64,000 nt of DNA from DATARH01 sp036268075 (GTDB lineage Bacteria > Pseudomonadota > Alphaproteobacteria > ATCC43930 > CGMCC-115725). Below the pieces are notes generated by a model. That model searched no databases. It was not told where the DNA came from and worked only from the letters and a program-made list of their open reading frames with translations. Of this stretch, positions 24,357-32,604 are shown one piece after another. The DNA is taken from assembly GCA_036268075.1 (NCBI GenBank), contig DATAUV010000135.1:20977-84976 (forward strand), read 5' to 3'. The translations under genes and the position numbers were made by a program. Each line of letters opens with the position of its first letter. Within the stretch, counting starts at the first letter, position 1.

Positions 24357-24923
24357 TCAACGCTCGCCCGGACCCGCGGGCGTCAAATCCCCCGCCGCGT
24401 CGATCAGCCAGCCGGCGAGCCAGCGTGCGAGCGAGCGGCGTACCAGCACGCGATAGGCCGGCGCCGGCGCGACCTGATCGAGGATCACCGGCACCTTCGC
24501 GAGCAGGGTCTGCGCGCAGTCGCCGGGACCAAACGCGCGCGGATGCAGGTCGATGCCGCACCCCCTTTCGAGCAGCCGCCGCGCCGCCCCGCCGGAGATC
24601 GCGATCACCGCGCGGCTTGACGACAGATCGGTGACGACCGCGCCCTCGACACGGTCGAGCCTCTGCACCAGCCCCGCGTCGTCGCCTTCCGGCGCGGTCA
24701 CGAGCCATTCGTCCGGCCCGAGCCACAGCACGCGCACCGCTCCCATCGCCGCAACCCGGTTCGCCTCCAGCGGCAGCGGCAGCCCGGCGAGATAGGCCGA
24801 GGCGCGCCCGCGCCGCCGCACCCCGACCTGCCGCATGAACGGCATCTCGGCGAGTGCCACCGATCCGCCTGGCGCCGCCCACGGCAACATGCCCTCAAGC
24901 GGCGAATGGCGCGGCTCAGCCAT
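24357..24923 (-). CDS. soxG: sarcosine oxidase, gamma subunit
   Basis: A 188-aa SoxG-family protein. Typical segments are MRQVGVRRRGRASAYLAG, AVRVLWLGPDEWLVTAPEGD, and VTDLSSSRAVIAISGGAARR with LLERGCGIDLHPRAFGPGDC. The gamma subunit completes the heterotetrameric sarcosine oxidase (alpha, beta, gamma, delta), which demethylates sarcosine to glycine and passes the C1 unit to tetrahydrofolate. The start overlaps the end of soxA by 8 bases, so the two are coupled. Confidence 0.9.
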   Translation of the reverse strand: MAEPRHSPLEGMLPWAAPGGSVALAEMPFMRQVGVRRRGRASAYLAGLPLPLEANRVAAMGAVRVLWLGPDEWLVTAPEGDDAGLVQRLDRVEGAVVTDLSSSRAVIAISGGAARRLLERGCGIDLHPRAFGPGDCAQTLLAKVPVILDQVAPAPAYRVLVRRSLARWLAGWLIDAAGDLTPAGPGER

Positions 24924-27798
24924 CGCGCCGCCGCCCTTCGGGATCGTAGAACGTCGGTGCGCCGATCCGCATCGACACCAGCCCGCCGGGTAGCGGCGCC
25001 CAGACCTGTTCGCCCCGCCGCGCGCGCCCTTCCTTCACCAATCCCAACGCGAAATTGCGCCCGATGCGGGCCCCAAAATAGCTCGACGTCACATGCCCGA
25101 CGATCGCGGCGCCGGGCGTGTTCTCGGCGACCAGCGCGGCCCCCTCCGGCACCAGCACCTTCGCATCGTCCGGGACGAGCCCGACAAGCTGCTTGCGGTC
25201 GGCGCGGACCAGGTCGCGGCGAGCGAGCGAGCGGCGGCCGAGAAAATCCTTGTCCCGGGCGAGCATCCGTTCGAGCCCGAGATCGACCGGGGTCACCGAA
25301 CCGTCGGTCTCGTGCCCGATCATGAAGTAGCCCTTTTCGGCGCGCATCACGTGCATCGCCTCGGTGCCGTAAGGGACCGCACCGGCCTCCGCGAGACGCC
25401 GCCACAACGCGAGGCCGTAATCGGCCGGCACGTTGATCTCGTAGCAAAGCTCGCCTGAAAAGCTGATGCGGAAAACCCGCGCCGGGATGCCGGCGATGTC
25501 CGCCTCGCGCATGGCCATGAACGGAAAATCGGCGAGGTCGAGGGAAGGCGCGAGCGCCGCCAGCATCTCGCGCGATTTCAGCCCCGCCAGCGTCGCGTTG
25601 GTCCACTCCTCCGTCAGCGAGGTGCAAAACACATCGAGATCGGTCCATTCGGTCTGCAGCCACTCCTCGAACCAATCGAGCACGGTCGCCGCGTTTCCGG
25701 TCGTCGTCGTGATCAGGAACCGGTCCGCGGCGAGCCGGGTGCCGACGCCGTCGTCGAACACCATCCCGTCGTCGCGGCACATCACCCCGTACCGACACCG
25801 TCCCGGCGTCAGATTGCTCCAGCGATTGACGTAGATGCGCTCGAGAAACGCCGCCGCATCCGGCCCGACCAGCTCGATCTTGCCGAGCGTCGAGGCGTCG
25901 AGCATCGCCGCCCCGTCGCGCACGGCGAGACATTCGCGCCGCACCGCCGCTGCCATGCTCTCGCCCGGTCCCGGGTAATATCGCGCCCGCTTCCACTGCC
26001 CGACATCCTCGAAGACGGCGCCGGCGGCGACGTGCCAATCGTGCATCGGCGTTAGCCGCACCGGATCGGATAACGCGCCGCGCTCGCGTCCGGCGAGGAG
26101 GCCGAATGTCACCGGCACGGTCGGCGGGCGAAACGTCGTCGTGCCGGTCTCGGCGAGGCTGCGCCCGACCGCGGCGGACAACAGCGCGGCGCCGACGAGG
26201 TTTCCGGTGCGGCCCTGGTCGGTGCCCATGCCGAGTGTCGTGTAGCGCTTGACGTGCTCGATCGCGGCAAACCCCTCGCGTGCCGCGAGCGCGATGTCGG
26301 CCGCGGTCACGTCGTTGTGCAGATCGACAAAGCTGCGCGGCGCACCGCCCGCCACCGGAACCAGCCACACCGGGCGCGGCGGTGTTACGTCCGCCTCCGC
26401 CCTCGGCAGCGGCGCACCGGTGCCGGCCGCACTCCCCTCGTGGATCGCAGCGGCAAGCGAGAAGGTGCCGTTCGCCCCACCGACGCAAACGATCTCGGCA
26501 TCCTCCGCCTGCGGCACGAGCGCGGCGATCCCGGCATCGAAGGCGAGCCGGCCGCGCGCGTGTGCGAAAAGCTGCACGTTCGGGTTCCACCCGCCGGACA
26601 CGGCCAAGAGGTCGCAATCGATCGCGACGCGCCGGCCGGTCACCGCAGCCCCGTCATCGCTCAGCGGCTGAACCCAGACCCGCCGCAGCCCGTGCCGCCC
26701 GGCGGTCGCGACGACCGCGTGGCCCGGGTAGAACGGCGTCCCATGCCCCCGCCGCCGCGAGGCCGGGCCCGGCTCGGCACGCAGGTCGACGATCGCCGCG
26801 ATCGCTACCCCGGCCTCCGCCAACGTCGCGGCGGCCTCGTATGCACTGTCATCGTTCGTGAAGACCACCACCTCGCGGCCGGGCGCGACGCCGTAACGGG
26901 CCACGTAGCCGGCGGCCGCATCGGCCAGCATGATCCCGGGCCGGTCGTTGTCGGGAAAGGCGATGGGCCGCTCCTGGGCGCCGCTCGCGAGCACGATGCG
27001 GCCGGCGCGGATATGCCACAGAAGCTGCCGCGCCGGCCCATCCGGCGCCTGCTCCGCCGCGACCACGTAGTTGCCGTCATAGCGGCCGAGCACGGTCGTG
27101 CGCGGCAGCAACCGCACCTCCGGCATCGCGGCAAGTTCGGCGAGGATCGCGGCCACCCGCTCGCTTTCAAGCCCACGCCCGACCAGCGGCCCGCCGAACT
27201 CGCCGTCCCCGTCCGCGAGGATCACCCGCGCACCCGCCCTTCCCGCCGCAAGTGCCGCAGCAAGCCCCGCCGGGCCGCCGCCGATCACCAGCACGTCGCA
27301 ATGCGCGTGGGACTTGTCGTAGCGCGAGGGGTCCGGCGCCTCCGGCACGCGCCCGAGCCCCGCCATCCGGCGCAATAGCGGCTCCCACAGCCACGCCCAG
27401 CCCGCCATGAAAGTCTTGTAGTAGAACCCGGCCGGCAGAAACCTGGCGAACCGGTCCGCAAGCGCGCCGGCGTCCCACCGCAGGCCCGGCCAGCAGTTCT
27501 GGCTCCGCGCGATCAGCCCGTCATAAAGCGGCGTCTGGCTCGGCCGGCAATTGGGCTCGACCGACGCGCCCTCTCCGAGCTGCACGAGCGCCGACGGCTC
27601 CTCCGGGCCGCAGGAGAATATCCCGCGCGGCCGATGGTACTTGAAGCTGCGCCCGACCAGCCTGACCCCATTGGCGAGCAGCGCGGAGGCGAGCGTGTCG
27701 CCCGGATGCCCCTCATACTCGCGCCCGTCGAAGCGAAAGCGCAGCACGCGCCCGCGGTCGATCCGGCCGCCGCGCGCGAGGCGATAGGGCTGGGTCAC
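24916..27798 (-). CDS. soxA: sarcosine oxidase, alpha subunit
   Basis: A 960-aa subunit with three visible regions. The N-terminal ferredoxin-like domain (RFRFDGREYEGHPGDTLASA, FKYHRPRGIFSCGPEEPSAL) comes first, then a NAD-binding flavoprotein domain starting CDVLVIGGGPAGLAAALAAG. The C-terminal aminomethyltransferase (GcvT-like, folate) domain starts about residue 590 (ATLGKIELVGPDAAAFLERI, DRFLITTTTGNAATVLDWFE, GELCYEINVPADYGLALWRR). An open frame extends to 28074, but it overlaps soxD; the GTG at 27798 overlaps the soxD stop (GTGA) and gives the standard N-terminus TQPYRLARGG. Confidence 0.93.
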   Translation of the reverse strand: MTQPYRLARGGRIDRGRVLRFRFDGREYEGHPGDTLASALLANGVRLVGRSFKYHRPRGIFSCGPEEPSALVQLGEGASVEPNCRPSQTPLYDGLIARSQNCWPGLRWDAGALADRFARFLPAGFYYKTFMAGWAWLWEPLLRRMAGLGRVPEAPDPSRYDKSHAHCDVLVIGGGPAGLAAALAAGRAGARVILADGDGEFGGPLVGRGLESERVAAILAELAAMPEVRLLPRTTVLGRYDGNYVVAAEQAPDGPARQLLWHIRAGRIVLASGAQERPIAFPDNDRPGIMLADAAAGYVARYGVAPGREVVVFTNDDSAYEAAATLAEAGVAIAAIVDLRAEPGPASRRRGHGTPFYPGHAVVATAGRHGLRRVWVQPLSDDGAAVTGRRVAIDCDLLAVSGGWNPNVQLFAHARGRLAFDAGIAALVPQAEDAEIVCVGGANGTFSLAAAIHEGSAAGTGAPLPRAEADVTPPRPVWLVPVAGGAPRSFVDLHNDVTAADIALAAREGFAAIEHVKRYTTLGMGTDQGRTGNLVGAALLSAAVGRSLAETGTTTFRPPTVPVTFGLLAGRERGALSDPVRLTPMHDWHVAAGAVFEDVGQWKRARYYPGPGESMAAAVRRECLAVRDGAAMLDASTLGKIELVGPDAAAFLERIYVNRWSNLTPGRCRYGVMCRDDGMVFDDGVGTRLAADRFLITTTTGNAATVLDWFEEWLQTEWTDLDVFCTSLTEEWTNATLAGLKSREMLAALAPSLDLADFPFMAMREADIAGIPARVFRISFSGELCYEINVPADYGLALWRRLAEAGAVPYGTEAMHVMRAEKGYFMIGHETDGSVTPVDLGLERMLARDKDFLGRRSLARRDLVRADRKQLVGLVPDDAKVLVPEGAALVAENTPGAAIVGHVTSSYFGARIGRNFALGLVKEGRARRGEQVWAPLPGGLVSMRIGAPTFYDPEGRRRDG

Positions 27799-28115
27799 GG
27801 ATCGCCGCCATGCGAGCCGGGATCCGGCGGCTTCTCGCCGATCTTGTAGACCGCGAGGATGCGGTGCGAGACCGTGTCGCGCAGCACGTTGAACCAGCGC
27901 CGGCACCCAGCCTGGTGCACCCAGCGCTCGGCGAAGACGCCGCGCGGGTTGTTGCGCATGTACAGGTAATCCGCCCAGGCCGCGTCGTCGGTCGCGCTGT
28001 GGTCCGCCCGCGAGACATGCGCCTCGCCGCCATAGCGAAACTCGGTCTCGTCGCGCTCGCCGCACCAGGGGCAAGAGATCAGCAGCACCCGACGATCATC
28101 CTTCCCAATCGCCAT
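27795..28115 (-). CDS. soxD: sarcosine oxidase, delta subunit
   Basis: A 106-aa Zn-binding subunit. LLISCPWCGERDETEFRYGG with the following EAHVSR carries the Cys-x-x-Cys and His ligands, and YMRNNPRGVFAERWVHQAGC is the conserved second half with another Cys. It is part of the heterotetramer. It starts 20 bases inside the small DUF1841-like gene and ends overlapping the soxA GTG. Confidence 0.93.
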   Translation of the reverse strand: MAIGKDDRRVLLISCPWCGERDETEFRYGGEAHVSRADHSATDDAAWADYLYMRNNPRGVFAERWVHQAGCRRWFNVLRDTVSHRILAVYKIGEKPPDPGSHGGDP

Positions 28116-28545
28116 CTAACCAGGATGCGGCCGTCAGCTCCTCAAGTGCTTTCCCACACTTTTCCGAGGAAAAATCGACGCTATCGCGGATTGCGGCATT
28201 GACCGGCGCTGCGAAAACCGTGGCGACAGCGTGAACCGCATCGTGCCGGTCCAAGCCTTCCCCGATCAGGCGCTCCAGCACCGCCTCTACGACCGGCTCT
28301 TCGCCGGAGGCGAGGTTGTCTTCGACGATCACGTGAAAGATGGCATGCGCCGACCGCCTGGCGCGCGGAAGCGGCGCCCGTATGCGACGGTGATACTCCT
28401 CGACGATCCCGATACGCTCGTCTTCGGACAGGGCGAGCCAGGCGCCAGGTTCGGGAGCGACGAGGGCATCGCCGTCGCGACTTGCTCTTACGTGGTCCAG
28501 CGCATGCCGCGCTCCACGAAGAAAGCTTTCACCCGATTTCGACAT
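28096..28545 (-). CDS. DUF1841-like protein inside the sarcosine oxidase operon
   Basis: A 149-aa protein whose C-terminal half matches the DUF1841 pattern: HAIFHVIVEDNLASGEEPVV then LERLIGEGLDRHDAVHAVAT, the 'GLDRHxAIHA' signature. The N-terminal part (LALSEDERIGIVEEYHRRIR) looks helical. No biochemical function is known to me for this family. It is unusual to find it between soxB (19 bases away) and soxD (20-base overlap); the overlap indicates translation with the operon. The end of the protein (AASWLDGDWEG) is acidic. Confidence 0.7.
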   Translation of the reverse strand: MSKSGESFLRGARHALDHVRASRDGDALVAPEPGAWLALSEDERIGIVEEYHRRIRAPLPRARRSAHAIFHVIVEDNLASGEEPVVEAVLERLIGEGLDRHDAVHAVATVFAAPVNAAIRDSVDFSSEKCGKALEELTAASWLDGDWEG

Positions 28546-28564
28546 TTAGGCCGCCTCCGATCTC

Positions 28565-29842
28565 TCAATGCGCCACCGCGGCGGCGCCGTGTTCGTCGAT
28601 TAGGGCGCCGGTGGTGAAGCGGTCGAGGGCGAAGGGGGCGGCGAGCGGGTGGGGCTCGTCGCGGGCGATCGTGTGGGCGAAGACGTGGCCGGCGCCGGGG
28701 GTCGCCTTGAACCCGCCGGTGCCCCAGCCGCCGTTGAGGTAGAGCCCGCCGACCGGCAGCTTGCCGACGATCGGCGAGGCGTCGGGCGACACGTCGACGA
28801 TCCCGGCCCAGCTCCGCATCATCCTGAGCCGCGAGAAGATCGGAAACAATTCCAGCGCCGCCGCCATCTGCGCCTCGATCACATGAAACGAGCCGCGCTG
28901 AGCATAGGAGTTGAACGCGTCGATGCCGGCGCCCATGACGAGCTCGCCCTTGTCGCTCTGGCTGACATAGACATGAACCGTGTTCGACATCACGACGCAG
29001 TCGAGCACCGGCTTGACCGGCTCCGACACCAGCGCCTGCAGCGGATGGCTTTGCAGCGGCAGCCGCACCCCGGCCATCGCCGCCAGCACCGAGTTGTGCC
29101 CGGCCGCCGAGATCGCGACCTTTTCGGCGGCGATCGTCCCGCGGCTCGTCTCGACCCCGGTCACGCGCCCGCCGGCGGTACGGATCGCCGTCACCCCGCA
29201 ATCCTCGATGATGTCGACGCCGAGCGCGTCGGCGGCACGCGCGAAGCCCCAGGCGACCGCGTCGTGCCGCGCCACCCCGCCGCGCGGCTGCACGGTGGCG
29301 CCGAGGATCGGGTGCCGCGCATCGGGCGCGGTGTTGAGGATCGGGCAGAACCGTTTGACCCCGGCCGCGTCGAGCCATTCGGCGTCGATGCCGTTGGCGC
29401 GGTTGGCGAAGACGCGGCGGCGGCCCTCGCGAATGTCCGCCTCGTTATGCGCGAGGTTCAGCACGCCACGCTGGCTCAGCATGACATTGTAGTTGAGCGC
29501 GGCCGCCAGCCCCTCCCAGAGCTTCAGCGAGTGCTCGTAGAGCCGGGCGCTTTCGTCCCACAGATAGTTCGAGCGGATGATCGTCGTGTTGCGCCCGGTA
29601 TTGCCGAGCCCGATCGGCCCCTTGTCGAGCACGGCGACGTCGCGAATGCCGTGTTCCTTGGCGAGGTAATACGCAGTCGCGAGGCCGTGCCCGCCGCCGC
29701 CGATAATGACGACGCGGTACGAATCGCGCGGCGCCGGCTTGCGCCAGAGCGGCGTCCAGTGCCGGTGCCGGCTCAGCGCATGGCGCGCCAGGGACAGGAT
29801 CGAATAACGCTGCACCGCCGGAGGGTAGAGGAATTTAACCAC
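28565..29842 (-). CDS. soxB: sarcosine oxidase, beta subunit
   Basis: A 425-aa FAD-containing subunit of the DAO superfamily. The dinucleotide fold is YRVVIIGGGGHGLATAYYLA. GNTGRNTTIIRSNYLWDESA, IDAEWLDAAGVKRFCPILNT and LPVGGLYLNGGWGTGGFKAT (C-terminal FAD motif) are typical of the heterotetrameric SoxB. It contains the covalent FMN and FAD sites that oxidise sarcosine. First gene of the minus-strand sox operon; the long N-terminal segment before the fold (QRYSILSLARHALSRHRHW) is normal for SoxB. Confidence 0.93.
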   Translation of the reverse strand: MVKFLYPPAVQRYSILSLARHALSRHRHWTPLWRKPAPRDSYRVVIIGGGGHGLATAYYLAKEHGIRDVAVLDKGPIGLGNTGRNTTIIRSNYLWDESARLYEHSLKLWEGLAAALNYNVMLSQRGVLNLAHNEADIREGRRRVFANRANGIDAEWLDAAGVKRFCPILNTAPDARHPILGATVQPRGGVARHDAVAWGFARAADALGVDIIEDCGVTAIRTAGGRVTGVETSRGTIAAEKVAISAAGHNSVLAAMAGVRLPLQSHPLQALVSEPVKPVLDCVVMSNTVHVYVSQSDKGELVMGAGIDAFNSYAQRGSFHVIEAQMAAALELFPIFSRLRMMRSWAGIVDVSPDASPIVGKLPVGGLYLNGGWGTGGFKATPGAGHVFAHTIARDEPHPLAAPFALDRFTTGALIDEHGAAAVAH

Positions 29843-29862
29843 CCGCGCCTATACTTACCGCG

Positions 29863-30307
29863 GTGACGACCGGGCAGAACAAATATTGGAACAACCCCAC
29901 CGGCTGGCCCGAGACCGTCCGCTTTCTCGAGCGGCCTGTCCTGGCTCACATGGGCGGCGGGCGCCCCGGTGGTGCTGATCTCGGGCTTCACCCACCCGGT
30001 CAACGAGTTCCAGACGCCCTATCGGGTCATCAACTACCACGTCTGCAATTCGTGCGGGAACGACCAGCTTCTGCGTTTCGACCGGGGCGACTTCATGCGT
30101 TGCCCCCGCCACCAGAACACGCCCCGCCAGTTCGAATGCTCGCGCCTGATCACTTCCGAGCAGGTCAAGGATACCACCCGCCGCATTCCCGGCTTCGGCC
30201 GGCCAGCCTCTTCGCCTGAGCCTCACGCGGAGGATACGGCGACCTCACATTTGTATTATCGTCCACCGCCTGACGGGGTTACATTGTCAAAGGTGCGGAA
30301 AACCTAA
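29863..30307 (+). pseudogene. remnant of an autotransporter O-heptosyltransferase (TibC/Aah-like)
   Basis: Starting with GTG at 29863, the first frame reads QNKYWNNPTGWPETVRFL, a conserved piece of bacterial autotransporter heptosyltransferases. At about 29926 the frame shifts and continues SSGLSWLTWAAGAPVVLISG, TPYRVINYHVCNSCGND, FMRCPRHQNTPRQFECSRLI, the family C-terminus with its four iron-binding cysteines. About 45 residues that normally lie between these blocks are missing, and the whole N-terminal half is absent. The gene is therefore an internally deleted, truncated relic. It lies just before tRNA-Arg and divergent from soxB. Identification is by recalled motifs. Confidence 0.75.
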
Positions 30308-30327
30308 CCGATTGAATTTTAAACGAC

Positions 30328-30404
30328 GTCCCCGTAGCTCAGCCGGATAGAGCATCGGTTTCCTAAACCGGGGGTCACAGGTTCGAGTCCTGTCGGGGAC
30401 GCCA
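30328..30404 (+). tRNA. tRNA-Arg (anticodon CCU)
   Basis: A 77-base cloverleaf: acceptor GTCCCCG pairs with CGGGGAC, the D-arm is GCTCAGCCGGATAGAGC, the anticodon loop TTCCTAA gives CCU, the T-arm is ACAGGTTCGAGTCCTGT, and the gene encodes its own 3' CCA after discriminator G. Confidence 0.95.
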
Positions 30405-30443
30405 ATACCCCGGGTGCCGCCGAGCGCGTCGGCGCCGGGCCGG

Positions 30444-30830
30444 CTATGACGCGAGTAAGCGCCGGATCTCTTCGAGCAGTTCGTCGTTGTTGACCGGCTT
30501 GCGGATGATCGGGCCGAGCGCTTCCCGGTCGAGCCCCGTCACGTCATAGCCGCTGATGTAGATGATCTTGATCTCGCGGCGCCGCAGACGCGCCATGCGC
30601 CCGAGCGCGAGACCATTGACGCGGTCGGGCATCACGATGTCGAGGAGGAGCAGGTCTACCGTCTCGTCGCTTTCGAGGATTTCGAGGGCGAGCCGATAGT
30701 CCGGCGCGAGACGCACCCCGTAGCCGACCAACCGCAATTGCGCGCCGAGCGCCTCGCGGAACCCCTCGTCGTCATCGACGATGAGGATGCTCCTTGACGT
30801 TGTGTTGCCGGCCGGGTCGATCGCCGCGGT
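30444..30830 (-). CDS. single-domain response regulator (CheY-like)
   Basis: A receiver-only protein of 128 aa (from the ATG at 30830; an in-frame ATG at 30860 exists). SILIVDDDEGFREALGAQLR holds the acidic pocket, DLLLLDIVMPDRVNGL the phosphoacceptor Asp, IIYISGYD the Thr/Ser switch region, and IIRKPVNNDELLEEIRRLL the conserved Lys-Pro. With no output domain it should act by protein contact, probably in a phosphorelay. It is divergently oriented, 118 bases from the stressosome cluster, whose kinases are plausible partners. The AGGAACAGAAG before 30830 supports that start. Confidence 0.85.
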   Translation of the reverse strand, partial: TAAIDPAGNTTSRSILIVDDDEGFREALGAQLRLVGYGVRLAPDYRLALEILESDETVDLLLLDIVMPDRVNGLALGRMARLRRREIKIIYISGYDVTGLDREALGPIIRKPVNNDELLEEIRRLLAS

Positions 30831-30948
30831 CATCTTCTGTTCCTCAACCCCAACGGGCACGTCGCCCCAACATGATATCGACCACCACCCCGATTTGCTA
30901 CAACGACCCCTAAGAGTTTGTTAGCGCGCCTTGCGAAGGATGGATCGG

Positions 30949-31821
30949 ATGGCACAAACGATACAAGCAATCATCCCCAATCTGATCGAAAAGCACCATC
31001 AGTTCCTGCTCGACGAGTGGCAGGCCTGTCAGAAGCGCGAGGGTGCGCTGGCCGGGCAGATTACCGAGTCGCAGCTCGCCGACCAATCCCGCCGGTTCCT
31101 CGGCGAGTTGCGGCGGGGCGTCGGGGCGGGGCGTTTCGACGACATCTCCGGCCACGAATGGGATTCAACGCGATCGCTGCTCGACGAGGTGGCCGGTGAG
31201 CGGGCCATTCAGGGCGTGTCGCCGACCGAGACGGCGATTTTTGTCTTCTCGCTGAGGGAACCCTTGTTCTCGCTGCTGCGGCAGGAGCTCAGCGATGTGG
31301 ATATCCTGGCCCGTGAGACCTGGGCCGCCTCGCTGCTGATCGACAAGCTGGGGCTTTACACCGTCGAGGCCTACCAGAAGGGGCGGGAATCCGTGATCCG
31401 GCGCCAGCAGGAGGAGCTGCTGGAGCTGTCGACGCCGGTGATCCAGCTTTGGGACGGCGTCCTCGCGCTGCCGCTGATCGGCACGCTGGACAGCGCGCGG
31501 ACCCAGACGGTGATGGAAAGCCTGTTGGAGCGCATCGTTTCCTCCGGCGCCGAGGTGGCGATCATCGACATCACCGGCGTCCCCACGGTGGACACGCTGG
31601 TGGCGCAGCATCTGATCAAGACCGTGTCGGCCGCGCGGTTGATGGGCGCCGACTGCATCATAAGCGGCATCCGGCCGCAGATCGCGCAGACGATCGTCCA
31701 TCTCGGGCTCGAGCTCGATGTCGTCTCCAAGGCGACGATGGCCGACGCATTCGCGCTGGCGCTGCGCCGAATGGGCAAGACGGTCACCGAGCGCGCCCAA
31801 GCCACGCAAGCGGGCGAATAG
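30949..31821 (+). CDS. rsbR: RsbR-like stressosome scaffold/sensor protein
   Basis: A 290-aa protein with an N-terminal helical sensor domain (about 1-150, RsbRD_N/globin-like: IPNLIEKHHQFLLDEWQACQ, TAIFVFSLREPLFSLL) and a C-terminal STAS domain (about 160-275). Phosphorylatable threonines match RsbR: VAIIDITGVPTVDTLVAQHL and ISGIRPQIAQTIVHLGLELD. RsbR and RsbS form the stressosome core that holds RsbT. The ATG at 30949 follows GAAGGATGG; TTG 30931 and ATG 30940 are alternatives. First of six closely packed genes. Confidence 0.88.
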   Translation: MAQTIQAIIPNLIEKHHQFLLDEWQACQKREGALAGQITESQLADQSRRFLGELRRGVGAGRFDDISGHEWDSTRSLLDEVAGERAIQGVSPTETAIFVFSLREPLFSLLRQELSDVDILARETWAASLLIDKLGLYTVEAYQKGRESVIRRQQEELLELSTPVIQLWDGVLALPLIGTLDSARTQTVMESLLERIVSSGAEVAIIDITGVPTVDTLVAQHLIKTVSAARLMGADCIISGIRPQIAQTIVHLGLELDVVSKATMADAFALALRRMGKTVTERAQATQAGE

Positions 31822-31825
31822 CGCG

Positions 31826-32215
31826 ATGGGCGAAATCCCCATCCTGAAGATCGGCGATTGCCTGCTGGTCTCGATCCAGGTCGACATGCACGACCAGATG
31901 GCGTTGGCGCTGCAGGACGATCTGACCATCCGCATCGTCGACAGCCGCGCGCGGGGCGTGATGATCGACATCTCGGCACTCGAAATCGTCGATTCGTTCA
32001 TCGGGCGGATGCTCAACAACATCGCCGGAATGTCGCGCGTCCTCGACGCGGTCACCGTGGTGGTCGGGATGCGCCCCGCTGTCGCGATCACCCTGGTCGA
32101 GCTGGGCTTGACGCTGACGGGGGTGCGCACTGCCCTCAACGTCGACAAGGGCCTCGCCTTGATCCGCCGGATCATCGACGACGATTCAGGGGATCTCCGT
32201 GCCGGTCGAAAGTAG
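31826..32215 (+). CDS. rsbS: RsbS-like STAS protein (anti-RsbT)
   Basis: A 129-aa single STAS domain. The key segment RGVMIDISALEIVDSFIGRM keeps the serine phosphorylated by RsbT in B. subtilis RsbS (the Ser in VDSF). TVVVGMRPAVAITLVELGLT matches the 'GIQPAVAITLIELG' of RsbS. It sequesters RsbT until phosphorylated. The start at 31826 lies 4 bases after rsbR; the end overlaps rsbT by 17 bases. Confidence 0.9.
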   Translation: MGEIPILKIGDCLLVSIQVDMHDQMALALQDDLTIRIVDSRARGVMIDISALEIVDSFIGRMLNNIAGMSRVLDAVTVVVGMRPAVAITLVELGLTLTGVRTALNVDKGLALIRRIIDDDSGDLRAGRK

Positions 32216-32603
32216 TGAAGACATGCCGGTTGCGAGTTCCGACGATGTCGTCCGGGTGCGTCAGGTGGTTCGCGGAAAGGCGGTGGCGGCGGGGTTCAGC
32301 CTGGTCGATCAAACCAAGCTCATCACCGCGGCGAGCGAGATCGCACGAAACACGGTCGATTATGGCGGCGGCGGCACGCTGACGCTGGAAACGCTGCGCG
32401 AAGGGGCGCGCCGCGGAGTTCGCCTGATCTTTGTCGATCAGGGGCCCGGTATCGCCGATCTCGATCAGGCGATGACCGACGGCTACACGAGCGGATCGGG
32501 GCTGGGACTGGGGCTTAGCGGCGCCAAGCGGCTGTGCAACGAATTTGCCGTGAAAACCGCCGTGGGCGAAGGGACAATCGTGACGCTGGCCCGTTGGCGC
32601 TAG
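32199..32603 (+). CDS. rsbT: RsbT-like serine/threonine kinase
   Basis: A 134-aa GHKL-type ATPase. The N box is ITAASEIARNTVDYGGGG, the G1 box FVDQGPGIADLDQAM, the G2 box GSGLGLGLSGAKRLCNEFAV. RsbT phosphorylates RsbR/RsbS under stress and is then released to bind a downstream partner; in Bacillus that is RsbU, which is absent here. It starts with GTG inside rsbS, indicating coupled translation. Confidence 0.9.
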   Translation: MPVESSEDMPVASSDDVVRVRQVVRGKAVAAGFSLVDQTKLITAASEIARNTVDYGGGGTLTLETLREGARRGVRLIFVDQGPGIADLDQAMTDGYTSGSGLGLGLSGAKRLCNEFAVKTAVGEGTIVTLARWR

Positions 32604-32604
32604 C

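Noticed and set aside
24698..26617. A 639-codon minus-strand frame within soxA/soxG.
   Set aside because: It is in a different frame from the clearly recognised SoxA and SoxG proteins, and its translation is low-complexity.
27799..28074. An N-terminal extension of SoxA by 92 residues.
   Set aside because: The stretch is the out-of-frame shadow of soxD. The GTGA overlap at 27798 and the standard SoxA N-terminus fix the start.
29863..30404. An integrated mobile element at tRNA-Arg.
   Set aside because: No integrase, and no second copy of the tRNA 3' end that I could find in the window. Kept only as a possibility in the findings.
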